Part shown: positions 16,066 to 24,559 of the stretch, in pieces
How the letters are laid out: each line of letters opens with the position of its first letter
How positions within the stretch are numbered: the stretch's first letter is position 1
Assembly: GCF_008087085.1 (NCBI RefSeq)
Contig: NZ_VIYJ01000010.1
Coordinates: forward strand, 1-64,000
From: Nocardioides rubriscoriae
GTDB lineage: Bacteria > Actinomycetota > Actinomycetes > Propionibacteriales > Nocardioidaceae
Direction: 5' to 3'
Length of the DNA stretch: 64,000 nucleotides
Notes under the pieces: model-generated
Databases searched by the model: none
The model's input: the letters and a program-made list of their open reading frames with translations, nothing else
Told to the model about the DNA's origin: nothing
Translations under genes and position numbers: made by a program

Positions 16066-17523
16066 CTAACCCCCGACCGTGCGCATCGCCCCTTCGCGCC
16101 GGGGGTCGGCGGCGGCCACGAGGTGACCGTCGCCGCGTACCAGCGCAGCGCCGACACCGCCGTAGTACATCGTCGGCTCGGTCTCCTCCCGCACGACCTC
16201 GTCGGGCCGGCCCGCCCGGTGCATGTGGACCCGTGGGTGGTCGACGGCGTGGGGCAGCGGGGCCCCGGCGAGGTAGCGAGCGAGGACCTGCGTGATCGCC
16301 GTGGTGATCCGGTCGGCGCCGGGGGACCCGATCGCCAGCGTCGAGCCGTCGTCGTGGCGGGCGACGGTGGGGGCCATGTTGGACAGCAGTCGCGTGCCCG
16401 GCGCGGTGGCGTGCGGGCCGCGGGGGTTGAGCTCCTGCTCGCCGAGGCAGTTGTTGAGCCAGATGCCGGTGCCCTGCGCGACCATCCCGGAGCCGTAGCC
16501 CGACGACACGGTGACCGCGCAGGCCAGCCCGTCGGTGTCGACGGCCGAGACGTGGGCGGTCGAGCCCGACTCGAGTCGCTGCAGGTACGCCGTCGCGTCG
16601 GCCTCGAGGTCGGTGCTGTGCTCCAGCACGTCGAGGCGGTGGCCGAGCACGCGGCGCTGGGCGTCGACCAAGCGGGCGGTGGCGTCGGGGGCGTCGGGCG
16701 ACCAGCCGTCGAGCAGCCGCATGATCGCGCTCACGACGACCCCGCCCACCGAGGGCGCGGGCGTCGTCGCCAGCGTCCACGGGCCGAGGCGGGAGGTGAG
16801 GGCCGGGCGCACGACCGGTCGGTACGCCGCCAGGTCGGCCGGTCCGAGCAGCCCGCCGCGCGCGAGGACGTCGCGGCTGATCGCGTCGGCCAGGTCGCCC
16901 TCGTGCATCGCGCGCGGGTCGCGGGCGACCTGCTCGAGCGAGTCGGCCAGGCCCGCGACGACGACGAGGTCGGTGGTCAGCTCACCGTCGGGTCCGGCGA
17001 GGGCCGCGCGGCTCGCGTCGTCCCAGCCGAAGACGTCGTCGCGCACGTAGTCGAGGTAGTAGCGCGTCGCCGAGCCGAGCCGGAACCCGGAGCGGGCGAC
17101 CGCGACCGCCGGTGCCACCACCTCGTGCCACGGCAGCCGGCCGTCGCGTGCGTGCGCCTCGCCGAACGCGGCCACCGACCCGTGCACCGCGACCGACCCG
17201 GGCCCGATCGTGATGTCGACGCCGCCGCCGTACTCGGTGGAGACGTCCCAGGTGCGGGCCGCGTGGCGCTCGGCGTCGGTGCGGCCGCGGCCGGGCACGT
17301 CCATCCAGCCGTCGACGGTGTAGGCGGTCGCGCTGCCGGCCGAGGTCGGCGGCTGGACGGTGACGAAGCCGCCGGAGCTCAACGACACGAGGCCGACCTC
17401 GTTGACCATCGCGACGAGCGCGGCCGCGAGGGCCACGTCGACCGCGTTGCCGCCCGCGCGGGCGACCTGCTCGGCGGCGTCGGCGGCGACCTCGCTCGGG
17501 GCGGCGACGGCGACTGCGGGCAT
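16066..17523 (-). CDS. Gamma-glutamyltransferase-like (Ntn hydrolase) protein
   Basis: 485 residues. It follows the gamma-glutamyltranspeptidase fold: ARAGGNAVDVALAAALVAMV near the N-terminus, the nucleophile region STAHVSAVDTDG with Thr322 as probable catalytic residue, then LNNCLGEQELNP and the late NMAPTV and GSPGADRI. Autocleavage before Thr would give large and small subunits. It is shorter than periplasmic GGTs (about 550-580 residues) and has no signal peptide, so it is probably cytosolic or a distant family member (a cephalosporin-acylase-like role is possible). ATG at 17523 is used. Upstream is the divergent sortase gene and a large palindrome. Confidence 0.75.
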   Translation of the reverse strand: MPAVAVAAPSEVAADAAEQVARAGGNAVDVALAAALVAMVNEVGLVSLSSGGFVTVQPPTSAGSATAYTVDGWMDVPGRGRTDAERHAARTWDVSTEYGGGVDITIGPGSVAVHGSVAAFGEAHARDGRLPWHEVVAPAVAVARSGFRLGSATRYYLDYVRDDVFGWDDASRAALAGPDGELTTDLVVVAGLADSLEQVARDPRAMHEGDLADAISRDVLARGGLLGPADLAAYRPVVRPALTSRLGPWTLATTPAPSVGGVVVSAIMRLLDGWSPDAPDATARLVDAQRRVLGHRLDVLEHSTDLEADATAYLQRLESGSTAHVSAVDTDGLACAVTVSSGYGSGMVAQGTGIWLNNCLGEQELNPRGPHATAPGTRLLSNMAPTVARHDDGSTLAIGSPGADRITTAITQVLARYLAGAPLPHAVDHPRVHMHRAGRPDEVVREETEPTMYYGGVGAALVRGDGHLVAAADPRREGAMRTVGG

Positions 17524-17556
17524 GCGGGTCAAGGTAGCGACCCGGTCGGCGCCGCC

Positions 17557-17630
17557 GCTGTAACTCACCGTTACGTGCACTTCCCCGCCCGTAGACCGGC
17601 GGGGGAGTGCCGGTAACGGTGAGTTACAGC
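17557..17630. repeat. 74-nt near-perfect palindrome between divergent genes
   Basis: Outer arms 17557-17574 (GCTGTAACTCACCGTTAC) and 17613-17630 are perfect complements. After a 2-nt bulge on each side, inner arms 17577-17589 and 17598-17610 pair with a single G-T. The loop is about 8 nt. It lies between two divergent starts, so it is not a simple terminator. It could be a REP/MITE-like element or a regulatory site. Confidence 0.7.
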
Positions 17631-17751
17631 GGGCCGCCTTGCCGCTCCGGACGACCACCAACCGTGCACAGGTCGGGCTCCTCGGGGGCTTCTCCACAGC
17701 CTGACGGGCGCGCGTGGTCGTGGCGGGCGCCCAGGGGCGACGGTCGGCGGC

Positions 17752-20073
17752 ATGACCTCTCGGACCCGCTCCCTGCCTGCCCTGCTCGTCGTCCTCGCGC
17801 TCGTGTGCGGGGCGCTCGCCCTCGTGGTCGCCCCGCCCGGCGGCACCCCACCGGCAGCGGCCGCGACCCGGGTCGACAAGGACGACTGCCGCAGCATCGA
17901 CCCCAACCTCGTCCACGGCGCCTGCCTGCGCTACTCCGGCCCCGGCGGCGACCGGCTCACCTGGATCGGCAGCTACCGCGCCCCCGACGGCCGGGTCTTC
18001 TTCTGCATCGACTTCCTCTACGACTCCCGGCTGCCGCGGCGTGCCGAGCGGGTCTCGACCCGACGGCTGGTCAACCAGATGGGCGCGCGCGTGGGCGACG
18101 CCGAGGTCGCGGCGCTCAACCACGTCGTCTCGACGTGGGCCGGGCGCGGCTCGACCGGCGACGACGACCGTGACGCCGCCATCGCGCTCGTCGTGCGCGA
18201 GGTGATGGGTGACGGGCTGGCCCCCGGAGGACTGGTCGTCTACCCGGCGGGGCTGTCGGTGGGCGAGCGCGTACGGCCGCCCGTCGGCGGGCTCGACGGG
18301 CTCGATGCGTCGGTGGTGCGGCTGGCGCGGGCGATGTGGCGTGAGGCGTCGGCGCGGCGGGGCCCGTGGCGGGTGCGCTTCGACCGCGTCGGACCGGGCC
18401 CGGTCCGGCTCGGCCAGGTCCGCGACTACCGGCTGTCGGTGGTGTCGGCGTCGGGGCGGGCCGTGCCCGGCGTACGGGTGCGGCTGCGGTGCACCGGTCC
18501 GGTGGCCTGTCCACGGCCGGTGGTCACCGGCCGGCGCGCGGTCGTCGTGCGGGTGCGGCCGACCGACGTCGGGCGCTACCGCGTGGTCGCCGCCGCGACC
18601 GGTCCCGCCCCTGACGGGGTGCTCTACCGCCAGCGCGGCTGGTCGACCCACGCCGGCGCCACGGCGTGGCCCGCGGGGGTGCAGCGCGGCTGGATCGCCC
18701 AGTCCCGCACCGCCGAGGCGGCCGTGGCCGCGACGGCCCGGGTCCGCCTGGCGCAGCCGACGGTGGCGACCACGACGTCGGCGCCGGTGCTGACCCCGGG
18801 TGAGTCGGTCCACGACGTCGTCACCGTGACCGGTCTGCCCCCGGCGTACGACGGCACGGTGGTCGCCGAGCTGCACGGCCCGTTCGCGACGCCGCCGGGC
18901 CCGGCCGACTGCACAGCCGCGACACTCGCCGACCAGGTGGGCTCCCGGGTGACCGCCGACGGCACCTACGACACCCCGCCCGTGGTCGTGGACTCGGTCG
19001 GCTGGTGGACGTGGGTGCAGCGGCTGCCCGGCGACCTCGACACGCTGCCGGTCACCACGCCGTGCGGCCTGCCCGAGGAGACGACGCAGGTCGTCGCGCG
19101 CGTCCCTGCCGTCACGACCGCCGTCTCCGACCAGCACGCGCTGGTCGGAGCCCGGATCTTCGACACCGTCCGGCTCAGCGGGCTCGTCGCCGACGACACC
19201 GTCGAGGTCCGGTGGCGCCTGCACGGGCCGGTCGCCCCACGCTCGGGCACGTCGTGCTCCGGCGTGGGCTGGTCGACCGCACCGGTGGCCGCCTCGGGGT
19301 CGATGACCGTCACGGGCAGCGGCTCCGTCAGCACGCCATCGGTGCTGCTGCGGGCCCCCGGCTGCTACACCTACAGCCAGGACGTGCTCGCCTCCGCCAC
19401 CACCACGGCAGCCTCGTCGCCGCCCGGCCTGGCCGTCGAGACCTCGCTCGTCACGCGCCCGGTCACCCCGGTCGTGCCCGAGGTGGCCACCGGCCGCTCG
19501 ACCCTCGGGCTGCTGCCCGGCCCGCTGCGGCTGCGCGCCGAACCCGACCCCTCGCCGTACGTGCCCCAGCGGCGTGCCGAGCCCCGGTGGCTGCGCAGCG
19601 ACTACCGCGCCCCGGCGGGCCAGGAGCAGCGGACCACCGTCGGCGGCACGCTCTCAGTCGACCGTGTCGGCGTCCGGGTCTCCGTGGTCGGGGTCGGGCT
19701 CGACCGCGGCGCGGTCGCCGTACCCGACCGGCGCGACCGGATCGGCTGGCTGCGCACCACCGCCGCCCCCGGTGACCTGATCGGTGCCAGCGTCCTGGCC
19801 GGCCACGTGTCCGACCGACCTGGCGGGCTCGGCGCGCTGCGTGACGTACGCCGAGGCGACGAGGTGCGATGGAGCAGCGAGCACGGCACCGAGCGCTACG
19901 AGGTGCGCGCCGTACGACGCTTCGCCCGCTCCCGCGGTCTGCCCGCCGAGGTGTTCCGCACCGACGGTCCGCGCGTCCTCCACCTGGTCACGTGCTCCGG
20001 CCTGCGACGTACGGCGGACGGGCGCATCTACTACGTCGACAACCTGGTGGTCACCGCGGTCCGCGTCGGGTGA
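17752..20073 (+). CDS. Secreted adhesin-like protein with C-terminal class E/F-type sortase domain
   Basis: 773 residues: signal peptide (LVVLALVCGALALVV), an N-terminal segment with FFCIDFLYDS that recalls thioester-type surface domains, then beta-sandwich repeats with paired cysteines (DCTAATLADQVG... PCGLPEE, and GTSCSGVGWST... APGCYTYSQ). From about residue 624 comes a sortase: RVGVRVSVVGVGLDRGAVAV, GHVS (His685), HLVTCSG (Cys748) and a downstream Arg (R758 likely). Sortases join surface proteins to the wall or pilin. Fusion of a catalytic sortase to a long extracellular stalk is unusual; most are 200-300 residues. No sorting-signal substrate is nearby. Confidence 0.75.
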   Translation: MTSRTRSLPALLVVLALVCGALALVVAPPGGTPPAAAATRVDKDDCRSIDPNLVHGACLRYSGPGGDRLTWIGSYRAPDGRVFFCIDFLYDSRLPRRAERVSTRRLVNQMGARVGDAEVAALNHVVSTWAGRGSTGDDDRDAAIALVVREVMGDGLAPGGLVVYPAGLSVGERVRPPVGGLDGLDASVVRLARAMWREASARRGPWRVRFDRVGPGPVRLGQVRDYRLSVVSASGRAVPGVRVRLRCTGPVACPRPVVTGRRAVVVRVRPTDVGRYRVVAAATGPAPDGVLYRQRGWSTHAGATAWPAGVQRGWIAQSRTAEAAVAATARVRLAQPTVATTTSAPVLTPGESVHDVVTVTGLPPAYDGTVVAELHGPFATPPGPADCTAATLADQVGSRVTADGTYDTPPVVVDSVGWWTWVQRLPGDLDTLPVTTPCGLPEETTQVVARVPAVTTAVSDQHALVGARIFDTVRLSGLVADDTVEVRWRLHGPVAPRSGTSCSGVGWSTAPVAASGSMTVTGSGSVSTPSVLLRAPGCYTYSQDVLASATTTAASSPPGLAVETSLVTRPVTPVVPEVATGRSTLGLLPGPLRLRAEPDPSPYVPQRRAEPRWLRSDYRAPAGQEQRTTVGGTLSVDRVGVRVSVVGVGLDRGAVAVPDRRDRIGWLRTTAAPGDLIGASVLAGHVSDRPGGLGALRDVRRGDEVRWSSEHGTERYEVRAVRRFARSRGLPAEVFRTDGPRVLHLVTCSGLRRTADGRIYYVDNLVVTAVRVG

Positions 20074-20111
20074 GCCTTCAAGTCGGGGCCTAGCTGCGCC
20101 GATGAACAGGT

Positions 20112-20720
20112 GTGGCTCAAGACGTGGGGGATGCCGTGGTCCGCAGGCGGTGGGACGACGCCGAGCATCTCGAGCCCCCCGTCGTGCTCGGCGAGGCGTG
20201 GGCCACCGACGAGTGCGCCACGACGGCCGCCCTCAGCGGGCTCGGCCCGGAGTGGGTCGTCCTGAGCGACCTCGCCTGGCCCGGGCGCACCGAGCTGGGC
20301 ATCGACCACGTCGTCCTGGGGCCCACCGGCGTCTTCGCCATCACCACCCAGGCCTGGACCGGCGCCGTCCGACTCAACTGCGGCGTCCTGGAGCAGAACG
20401 GCCGGCCCCAGCCCCACGTCACCGCCGACCTCACCGAGGCGGCGAGCGCCGTCTCCACCCTCATGGGCACGACCGTCCAGCCCGTGCTGTGCCTCACCGG
20501 ACGACGCGTGGCCGGCCGGGCCGGGCAGGTCGTCGTCTGCTCGACGTACGGCCTGGTGCCGATGCTGGAGAGCCGCGCGTCGGCCCTGGCCGCCGAGGAC
20601 CTGCAACGCCTCGGGTCCGACCTGCGACGCCAGCTGACCACACCACAGGCGTTGCGGGCCCGCGCCGACCGGCGCTCGTCGTTCCGCCTGGGTGGCCGAC
20701 GGGGCTCCTCGACGGGTTGA
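20112..20720 (+). CDS. NERD (nuclease-related) domain protein
   Basis: 202 residues, GTG start. The middle carries GIDHVVLGPTGVFAITTQAW, the core of the NERD domain, which resembles PD-(D/E)XK nuclease folds, followed by a polar strand and the conserved region VQPVLCLTGRRVAGRAGQVV. NERD proteins have no firmly established cellular role. The C-terminus is basic. It is a single gene 38 bp after the sortase gene and may share its transcript. The start is not certain because GTG codons recur. Confidence 0.65.
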   Translation: MAQDVGDAVVRRRWDDAEHLEPPVVLGEAWATDECATTAALSGLGPEWVVLSDLAWPGRTELGIDHVVLGPTGVFAITTQAWTGAVRLNCGVLEQNGRPQPHVTADLTEAASAVSTLMGTTVQPVLCLTGRRVAGRAGQVVVCSTYGLVPMLESRASALAAEDLQRLGSDLRRQLTTPQALRARADRRSSFRLGGRRGSSTG

Positions 20721-20761
20721 GTCGGGTCGGGTCTTACAGCGGTCGATGATGATCCTGAGGA

Positions 20762-21107
20762 TCAGGACTTAGAGACGCGCCGGCGCCGTGCGGCGGCTGT
20801 GGTGTGGTGAGCGTCGGTCCACGCGATCCACGCTGTTCGCAGCCGCGGGGACTGGACAGGCCTCCCGTCTCGCCGAGCACGAAGATCGTCGCGAAGCCAT
20901 TTGGGTGCATGCACTGCGTCGATGGCCTCGGTCTTCGTGATGAGATTGCCCGTAGCCAGTGCGTGGCGTCCGCGTGCCATGGAGGTAAGTCCAAGATCCG
21001 CGAGATCGAGGTCGAGCCACCACCACGGGTGACGGACAGCTGCTGCCCAGTAGTCGGTCAGTTCAGCCTGCGCGGCACGACGAACGTTGCAACACGAGTA
21101 CCAATAG
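20762..21107 (-). pseudogene. Fragment of an aminoglycoside-type nucleotidyltransferase
   Basis: On the minus strand, bases about 21107 to 20762 read in one frame with NVRRAAQAELTDYWAAAVRH, ARGRHALATGNLITKTEAI and LRDDLRARRDG. This is the order of features found at the C-terminus of DUF4111/aadA-like nucleotidyltransferases (late Tyr-Trp helix, LATG-x-L-x-(S/T)K, charged helix). The N-terminal catalytic half is absent, and a TGA in frame at 21116-21118 closes it off. The fragment runs directly into the 3' end of the candidate immunity gene, suggesting a recombination junction near 21100. Family assignment is by pattern and tentative. Confidence 0.45.
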
Positions 21108-21404
21108 TGGCTCGCTCAGCGGACCATCCGGGTCGAGGTCGAAATCAAGGGGGGTCTTCGGGTCCGCTGGCCAGGCCGCTCCGGTGTCTATGGGCCACGT
21201 CGCCCACATCAAGCGCAGCGAGTATCTGTCCATCAGTTCCTCATATACGTCGAAGCTGAGGGCATTCATCTGCGCAAGGTCCAGACCCTTGCCATACCCT
21301 CTTAGCGTCCAAACGAAGTCGTACATCGGCAGGTAACCCTGTGCCTCGAGTGTCTCCTCAAGGTCCATCACTAGTTCGGCGCGGATAGGTTTCATGCTGT
21401 TCAT
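21063..21404 (-). CDS. Candidate immunity protein for the adjacent polymorphic toxin
   Basis: 113 residues, acidic through the middle and end (DFDLDPDGPLSEP), no signal peptide. Its ATG overlaps the toxin stop by four bases (ATGA), the classic arrangement of toxin and immunity genes. Family not recognised. The last ~15 residues (LLVLVLQRSSCRAG) lie in sequence that, in another frame, belongs to the nucleotidyltransferase fragment. The natural C-terminus may therefore have been replaced. The role is inferred from position, size and charge. Confidence 0.55.
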   Translation of the reverse strand: MNSMKPIRAELVMDLEETLEAQGYLPMYDFVWTLRGYGKGLDLAQMNALSFDVYEELMDRYSLRLMWATWPIDTGAAWPADPKTPLDFDLDPDGPLSEPLLVLVLQRSSCRAG

Positions 21405-22702
21405 AGCAATGGGTTTCCTTCCAGAGGGACCTTGAACTTACTGCCGTTCTGCGACACCACGACGTAGTCGCCCAACGTCAGCTTGTTCTCCCGACTACCC
21501 CAGCGATACGCCTCCATCACGCGTATTTGTCTACCTCTGATGACGGGGTCGACGAAGACGAGACCGACCCCTTTAGAGGCTGGCTTCATTTCCCAGTGAC
21601 TCAACAGCTCTCGGATGTCACGCCGTGACATCCCGCGCAGCAGTTGGGGGTCGAGCCGGGTTGGGTCGCCGAGTAGCGCCCGTACGCGGGCAACGGCCCC
21701 AGCGTCCGTGACGGCCGAATGCGACCAGGCCCTGATGGGCGCAATGTTTCGAAACGGGGTCAGCCTGTTCCGCACTTGCACCACCGCCTCGGTACCGCTC
21801 CGCAGTCCGGTAGCCGCGCCGGCCCCCCACAGACGCAGCGTCTCGACGAACGCCTTGAACTGAGGCACCTTGGCGGCGAGCTTGCCGGAGTTGATCCAGG
21901 CGGCGACCGCGTTGGTGCTGCCGCCGGTGACCAGGCCGAGGACGAAACCGGCCGCGGCGATCAGCACTGCGTCGCGGATCAGGTCGCGGACCAGGTCGAG
22001 GATCAGCTCACGCTGGGTCTCGACCTGGGTGGCGTAGTCGTCGCAGGCGGTGGCGAGCTGGGTGCAGGCCGCGGCGACGTCGGCGGTGCACAGGCGCAGG
22101 TTGCCGATGGCGTTGGTGGCGGGCAGGACCTCGGGGGAGCGTTCCTCGAACAGCGACGTGATAGCGCCGCCGGTCTTGTCGCTCACCACCTCGAGACCCG
22201 CGGCGGCCGCGCGCCACGCCGCGGCCGTCGAGCGCAGGCGGTCGACGTCGGCGTCGGGCCAGACGAAGCCCTCGACGTGGTCGAGGATGACGTTGGCCCA
22301 GCCCGGCAGCAAGGACGCGTCGCCGCCGAGCGACGACGGTGGCGTGGGGGAGGCGGCGCCGTAGATCAGGTGGGCCTGGGCCCGCGGCTCAGCCGTGAAG
22401 GTCTCGGTGTTGGTGATCGACGACCGCTCGGCGCGCAGGTGGTTGTCGTAGGAGCAGGCGGTGATCCGGCACAGCGAGGCCAGGCCGCCGACGACGTCGT
22501 CGCACGCGGCCAGCGTCGCCGCCGCGGCCTCGTCGTACGCCGCCGCGAAGTCGCCCGCGAAGGACGAGTCGCCCGCCATCGCGCCGCTGCCGGCGAGTGC
22601 GTCGCTGAGGTCGTCGGTGTGCACCGCGGCCCACCAGTTGGCGTCGGCCAGGTAGTCGGCGGCGCCGAGGTAGCCGCCGCCGTGGACCACGACCTTGGTC
22701 AC
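21401..22702 (-). CDS. WXG100-associated polymorphic toxin
   Basis: 433 residues from the GTG at 22702, which overlaps the upstream WXG100 gene by four bases. The N-terminal ~330 residues are Ala/Asp/Leu-rich and helical, including a hydrophobic patch (AVLIAAAGFVLGLVTGG), the delivery part expected for type VII-secreted toxins. The last ~80 residues (MSRRDIRELLSHWEMKP, GVGLVFVDP, IRVMEAYRWG, YVVVSQNGSKFKVPLEGNP) form a compact module resembling toxin tips of other actinobacterial polymorphic toxins, probably a nuclease but not identifiable here. The tip is richer in A/T than the N-terminal body, as expected when toxin tips are exchanged. It is followed at once by an immunity-like gene. Confidence 0.65.
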   Translation of the reverse strand: MTKVVVHGGGYLGAADYLADANWWAAVHTDDLSDALAGSGAMAGDSSFAGDFAAAYDEAAAATLAACDDVVGGLASLCRITACSYDNHLRAERSSITNTETFTAEPRAQAHLIYGAASPTPPSSLGGDASLLPGWANVILDHVEGFVWPDADVDRLRSTAAAWRAAAAGLEVVSDKTGGAITSLFEERSPEVLPATNAIGNLRLCTADVAAACTQLATACDDYATQVETQRELILDLVRDLIRDAVLIAAAGFVLGLVTGGSTNAVAAWINSGKLAAKVPQFKAFVETLRLWGAGAATGLRSGTEAVVQVRNRLTPFRNIAPIRAWSHSAVTDAGAVARVRALLGDPTRLDPQLLRGMSRRDIRELLSHWEMKPASKGVGLVFVDPVIRGRQIRVMEAYRWGSRENKLTLGDYVVVSQNGSKFKVPLEGNPLL

Positions 22703-22989
22703 AGCGACCACATCCGCAGGTTGGCGTCGATGGCGTCGAGGTAGTTGGCGCGCGCCGTCGACGCCGCCCGACGCATGTCGGCGAGCCCCTCGCGCATGAG
22801 CGCGAACCCGTCCTCCCACTCGGCCTGCGCCTGGGCCTGTGCGGTGGCGCTGAGCCCCGACCAGGTGGCGTGCAGGGCACGTACCCGCGACCGGACCCGG
22901 TCGAGCCCCTCGTCGCAGGCGTCCTCGCAGCGGCTGAGGGCGTCGATGGTGTCGAGGAGTTGGTCGAGGTCGACGGCGTACCCGGTCAC
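22699..22989 (-). CDS. WXG100-family (ESAT-6-like) protein 2
   Basis: 96 residues, GTG start overlapping the preceding gene (GTGA). The WSG turn (ALHATWSGLSATAQAQAQ) lies between two long amphipathic helices, as in ESX/type VII substrates and chaperones that form helical hairpin dimers. It probably pairs with the neighbouring 110-residue WXG100 protein or with the N-terminus of the toxin to make the secretion-competent complex. No ESX core gene is in the window, so the export machine must be elsewhere. Confidence 0.65.
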   Translation of the reverse strand: MTGYAVDLDQLLDTIDALSRCEDACDEGLDRVRSRVRALHATWSGLSATAQAQAQAEWEDGFALMREGLADMRRAASTARANYLDAIDANLRMWSL

Positions 22990-23318
22990 GGCCGGGCCCC
23001 GTCGACCTTCGCGAGCAGCTCCCCGGCCAGGGCGCGCAGCGCGGCCGCCGCGATCGCGTCCTGCTCGACCTGGTCGGCGCGGCTGGCGGCGATCAGCTCG
23101 GCCATCGACGACAACACGGCCAGCACCTGGTCGCAGCCGGTGCGCCACTCGTCCCAGCCCGCGAGGTAGGCCGACGCCGCCCGGCCCGACCACCCTCCGT
23201 CGAGCAGGACGTCGACCGCGAGGTCCGTACGGCGGCGCTCGGCCTCGAGGGTGGACGCGACGTCGCGCAGCTCGGCGACGGTGGCGAGGAGGTCGGCGTG
23301 GACGAGTTCGATGGTCAT
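22986..23318 (-). CDS. WXG100-family (ESAT-6-like) protein 1
   Basis: 110 residues, first gene of the leftward toxin operon, ATG preceded by GGGAGC. It contains LLDGGWSGRAASAYLAGWDE, with the WSG turn at the centre of a helix-turn-helix, the standard WXG100 pattern. The C-terminal half is Ala-rich and helical. All four genes of the operon overlap by 4 bp, so they are expressed together: WXG100, WXG100, toxin, immunity candidate. Confidence 0.7.
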   Translation of the reverse strand: MTIELVHADLLATVAELRDVASTLEAERRRTDLAVDVLLDGGWSGRAASAYLAGWDEWRTGCDQVLAVLSSMAELIAASRADQVEQDAIAAAALRALAGELLAKVDGARP

Positions 23319-23485
23319 GAGGAGCTCCCGAGCGAGGTCTGCAGGACTCGGTCAGCGTGGCCCGCAGAACGCCTCGGTGGAGGCCCGCGGAGCAATCTGT
23401 GGAGAACTCTCCGCGCTCTCCACAGCCACGCCGATCGGCCTTGTCCGACCGATAGATCCGTGCTGCGGGTGACACACTGGGCGCC

Positions 23486-24463
23486 ATGCCGGACGACTTC
23501 GTGATCGCCCGCAACCCCGACGGCGACTCGACGCTGCCCTACCTGCTGCGCATCCCGCTGGGCGAGCGCGGGGTCATCCTCAAGGCCCGCGACACCTGGC
23601 CGCGCACGGCCAAGATCTACTGCCACCGGGTCGACGAGTGGCCCGACGACGTCGAGGTGGTCGAGCGGGTACCGGTGCGCAGCTGCGTACGCCGCGGCGC
23701 CTCCATCGACCTCGTGCTCGACCGCGGGCGCGAGAACCGCAGCCAGCTGGTGATGACGACCGTCAAGGGCGGGCGGCAGGCGATCTTCTGGCAGTCGGCG
23801 CGCACGACCAAGCAGGCCCGGCCGGCCGGGGCGATCCCGCGCGCCAGGGCCAGCGGGCTGCGCGACCTCGAGATCGTCGTCGACAGCCACGAGCGCTATG
23901 CCTACGGCTTCGGCGACCAGCAGGCCACGACCACCAAGGGCGCGTTGGTCGCCGGCGACTACGGCGTGCTGCGCGACGGCGCCCTGGTCGCCACGGTCGA
24001 GCGCAAGAGCCTGGCCGACCTGGCGTCGTCGCTGACCAGCGGCAAGCTGAAGTACCAGCTCGCCGACCTCGCCGTCGTGCCCCGCGCGGCCGTGGTCGTC
24101 GAGGACCGCTACTCCCAGGTGCTCACCCTCGAGCACGTCCGCCCGGCCGTCGTGCTCGAGGCCCTCGCCGAGTGCCAGGTGCGCTGGCCGCAGGTGCCCA
24201 TCCACTTCTGCGAGACCCGCAAGCTGGCCCAGGAGTGGACCTACCGCTTCCTCGCCGCGGCCTGGGTCGCTGCCGCCGAGGAGGACCACGGCGTCGCCAC
24301 GGTCACCGGGCTCGCCGACGCGCCGGTCCTCGCCCCGGCACCCGCGACCCCTGCCGAGCTGCGGGCCTGGGCTGCGCTCAACGGCTTCACCGTCTCCGAC
24401 CGGGGTCGGGTCCCGAAGGCCGTCGCCGCGGCCTACGAGCAGGCGAGGGCCGCGCGACGGTGA
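23486..24463 (+). CDS. ERCC4-type nuclease fused to an Lsr2-like DNA-binding tail
   Basis: 325 residues. The central domain has the XPF/ERCC4 nuclease signature: an acidic strand (IVVDSHERYAY), GDYGVLRDGALVATVERKS with Glu-Arg-Lys at 172-174, and SLADLASSLTSGKLKYQL. The C-terminus from about residue 289 (PAELRAWAALNGFTVSDRGR, then PKAVAAAYEQA) matches the AT-hook-like C-terminal domain of Lsr2, which binds A/T-rich DNA. The combination suggests a structure-specific nuclease targeted to A/T-rich or xenogeneic DNA; that role is inferred. The gene stands alone, divergent from the toxin operon. Confidence 0.75.
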   Translation: MPDDFVIARNPDGDSTLPYLLRIPLGERGVILKARDTWPRTAKIYCHRVDEWPDDVEVVERVPVRSCVRRGASIDLVLDRGRENRSQLVMTTVKGGRQAIFWQSARTTKQARPAGAIPRARASGLRDLEIVVDSHERYAYGFGDQQATTTKGALVAGDYGVLRDGALVATVERKSLADLASSLTSGKLKYQLADLAVVPRAAVVVEDRYSQVLTLEHVRPAVVLEALAECQVRWPQVPIHFCETRKLAQEWTYRFLAAAWVAAAEEDHGVATVTGLADAPVLAPAPATPAELRAWAALNGFTVSDRGRVPKAVAAAYEQARAARR

Positions 24464-24559
24464 GACCCACGCAGCCTGTGACGGCGTGGGTCACCCCGAT
24501 GGACCCGAGCGGGACGGGCGCGACAGGGCACCGGGGTGTTCCAAACCCAAGGAGATCTC

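Noticed and set aside
15814..17616. Long plus-strand frame opposite the gamma-glutamyltransferase gene
   Set aside because: Arg/Gly-rich composition with no family pattern; it is the shadow of the minus-strand gene in high-GC DNA.
16066..19224. A single 1052-residue minus-strand protein
   Set aside because: Only the part from 17523 down resembles a real family; the rest is the antisense of the sortase gene and crosses the palindrome.
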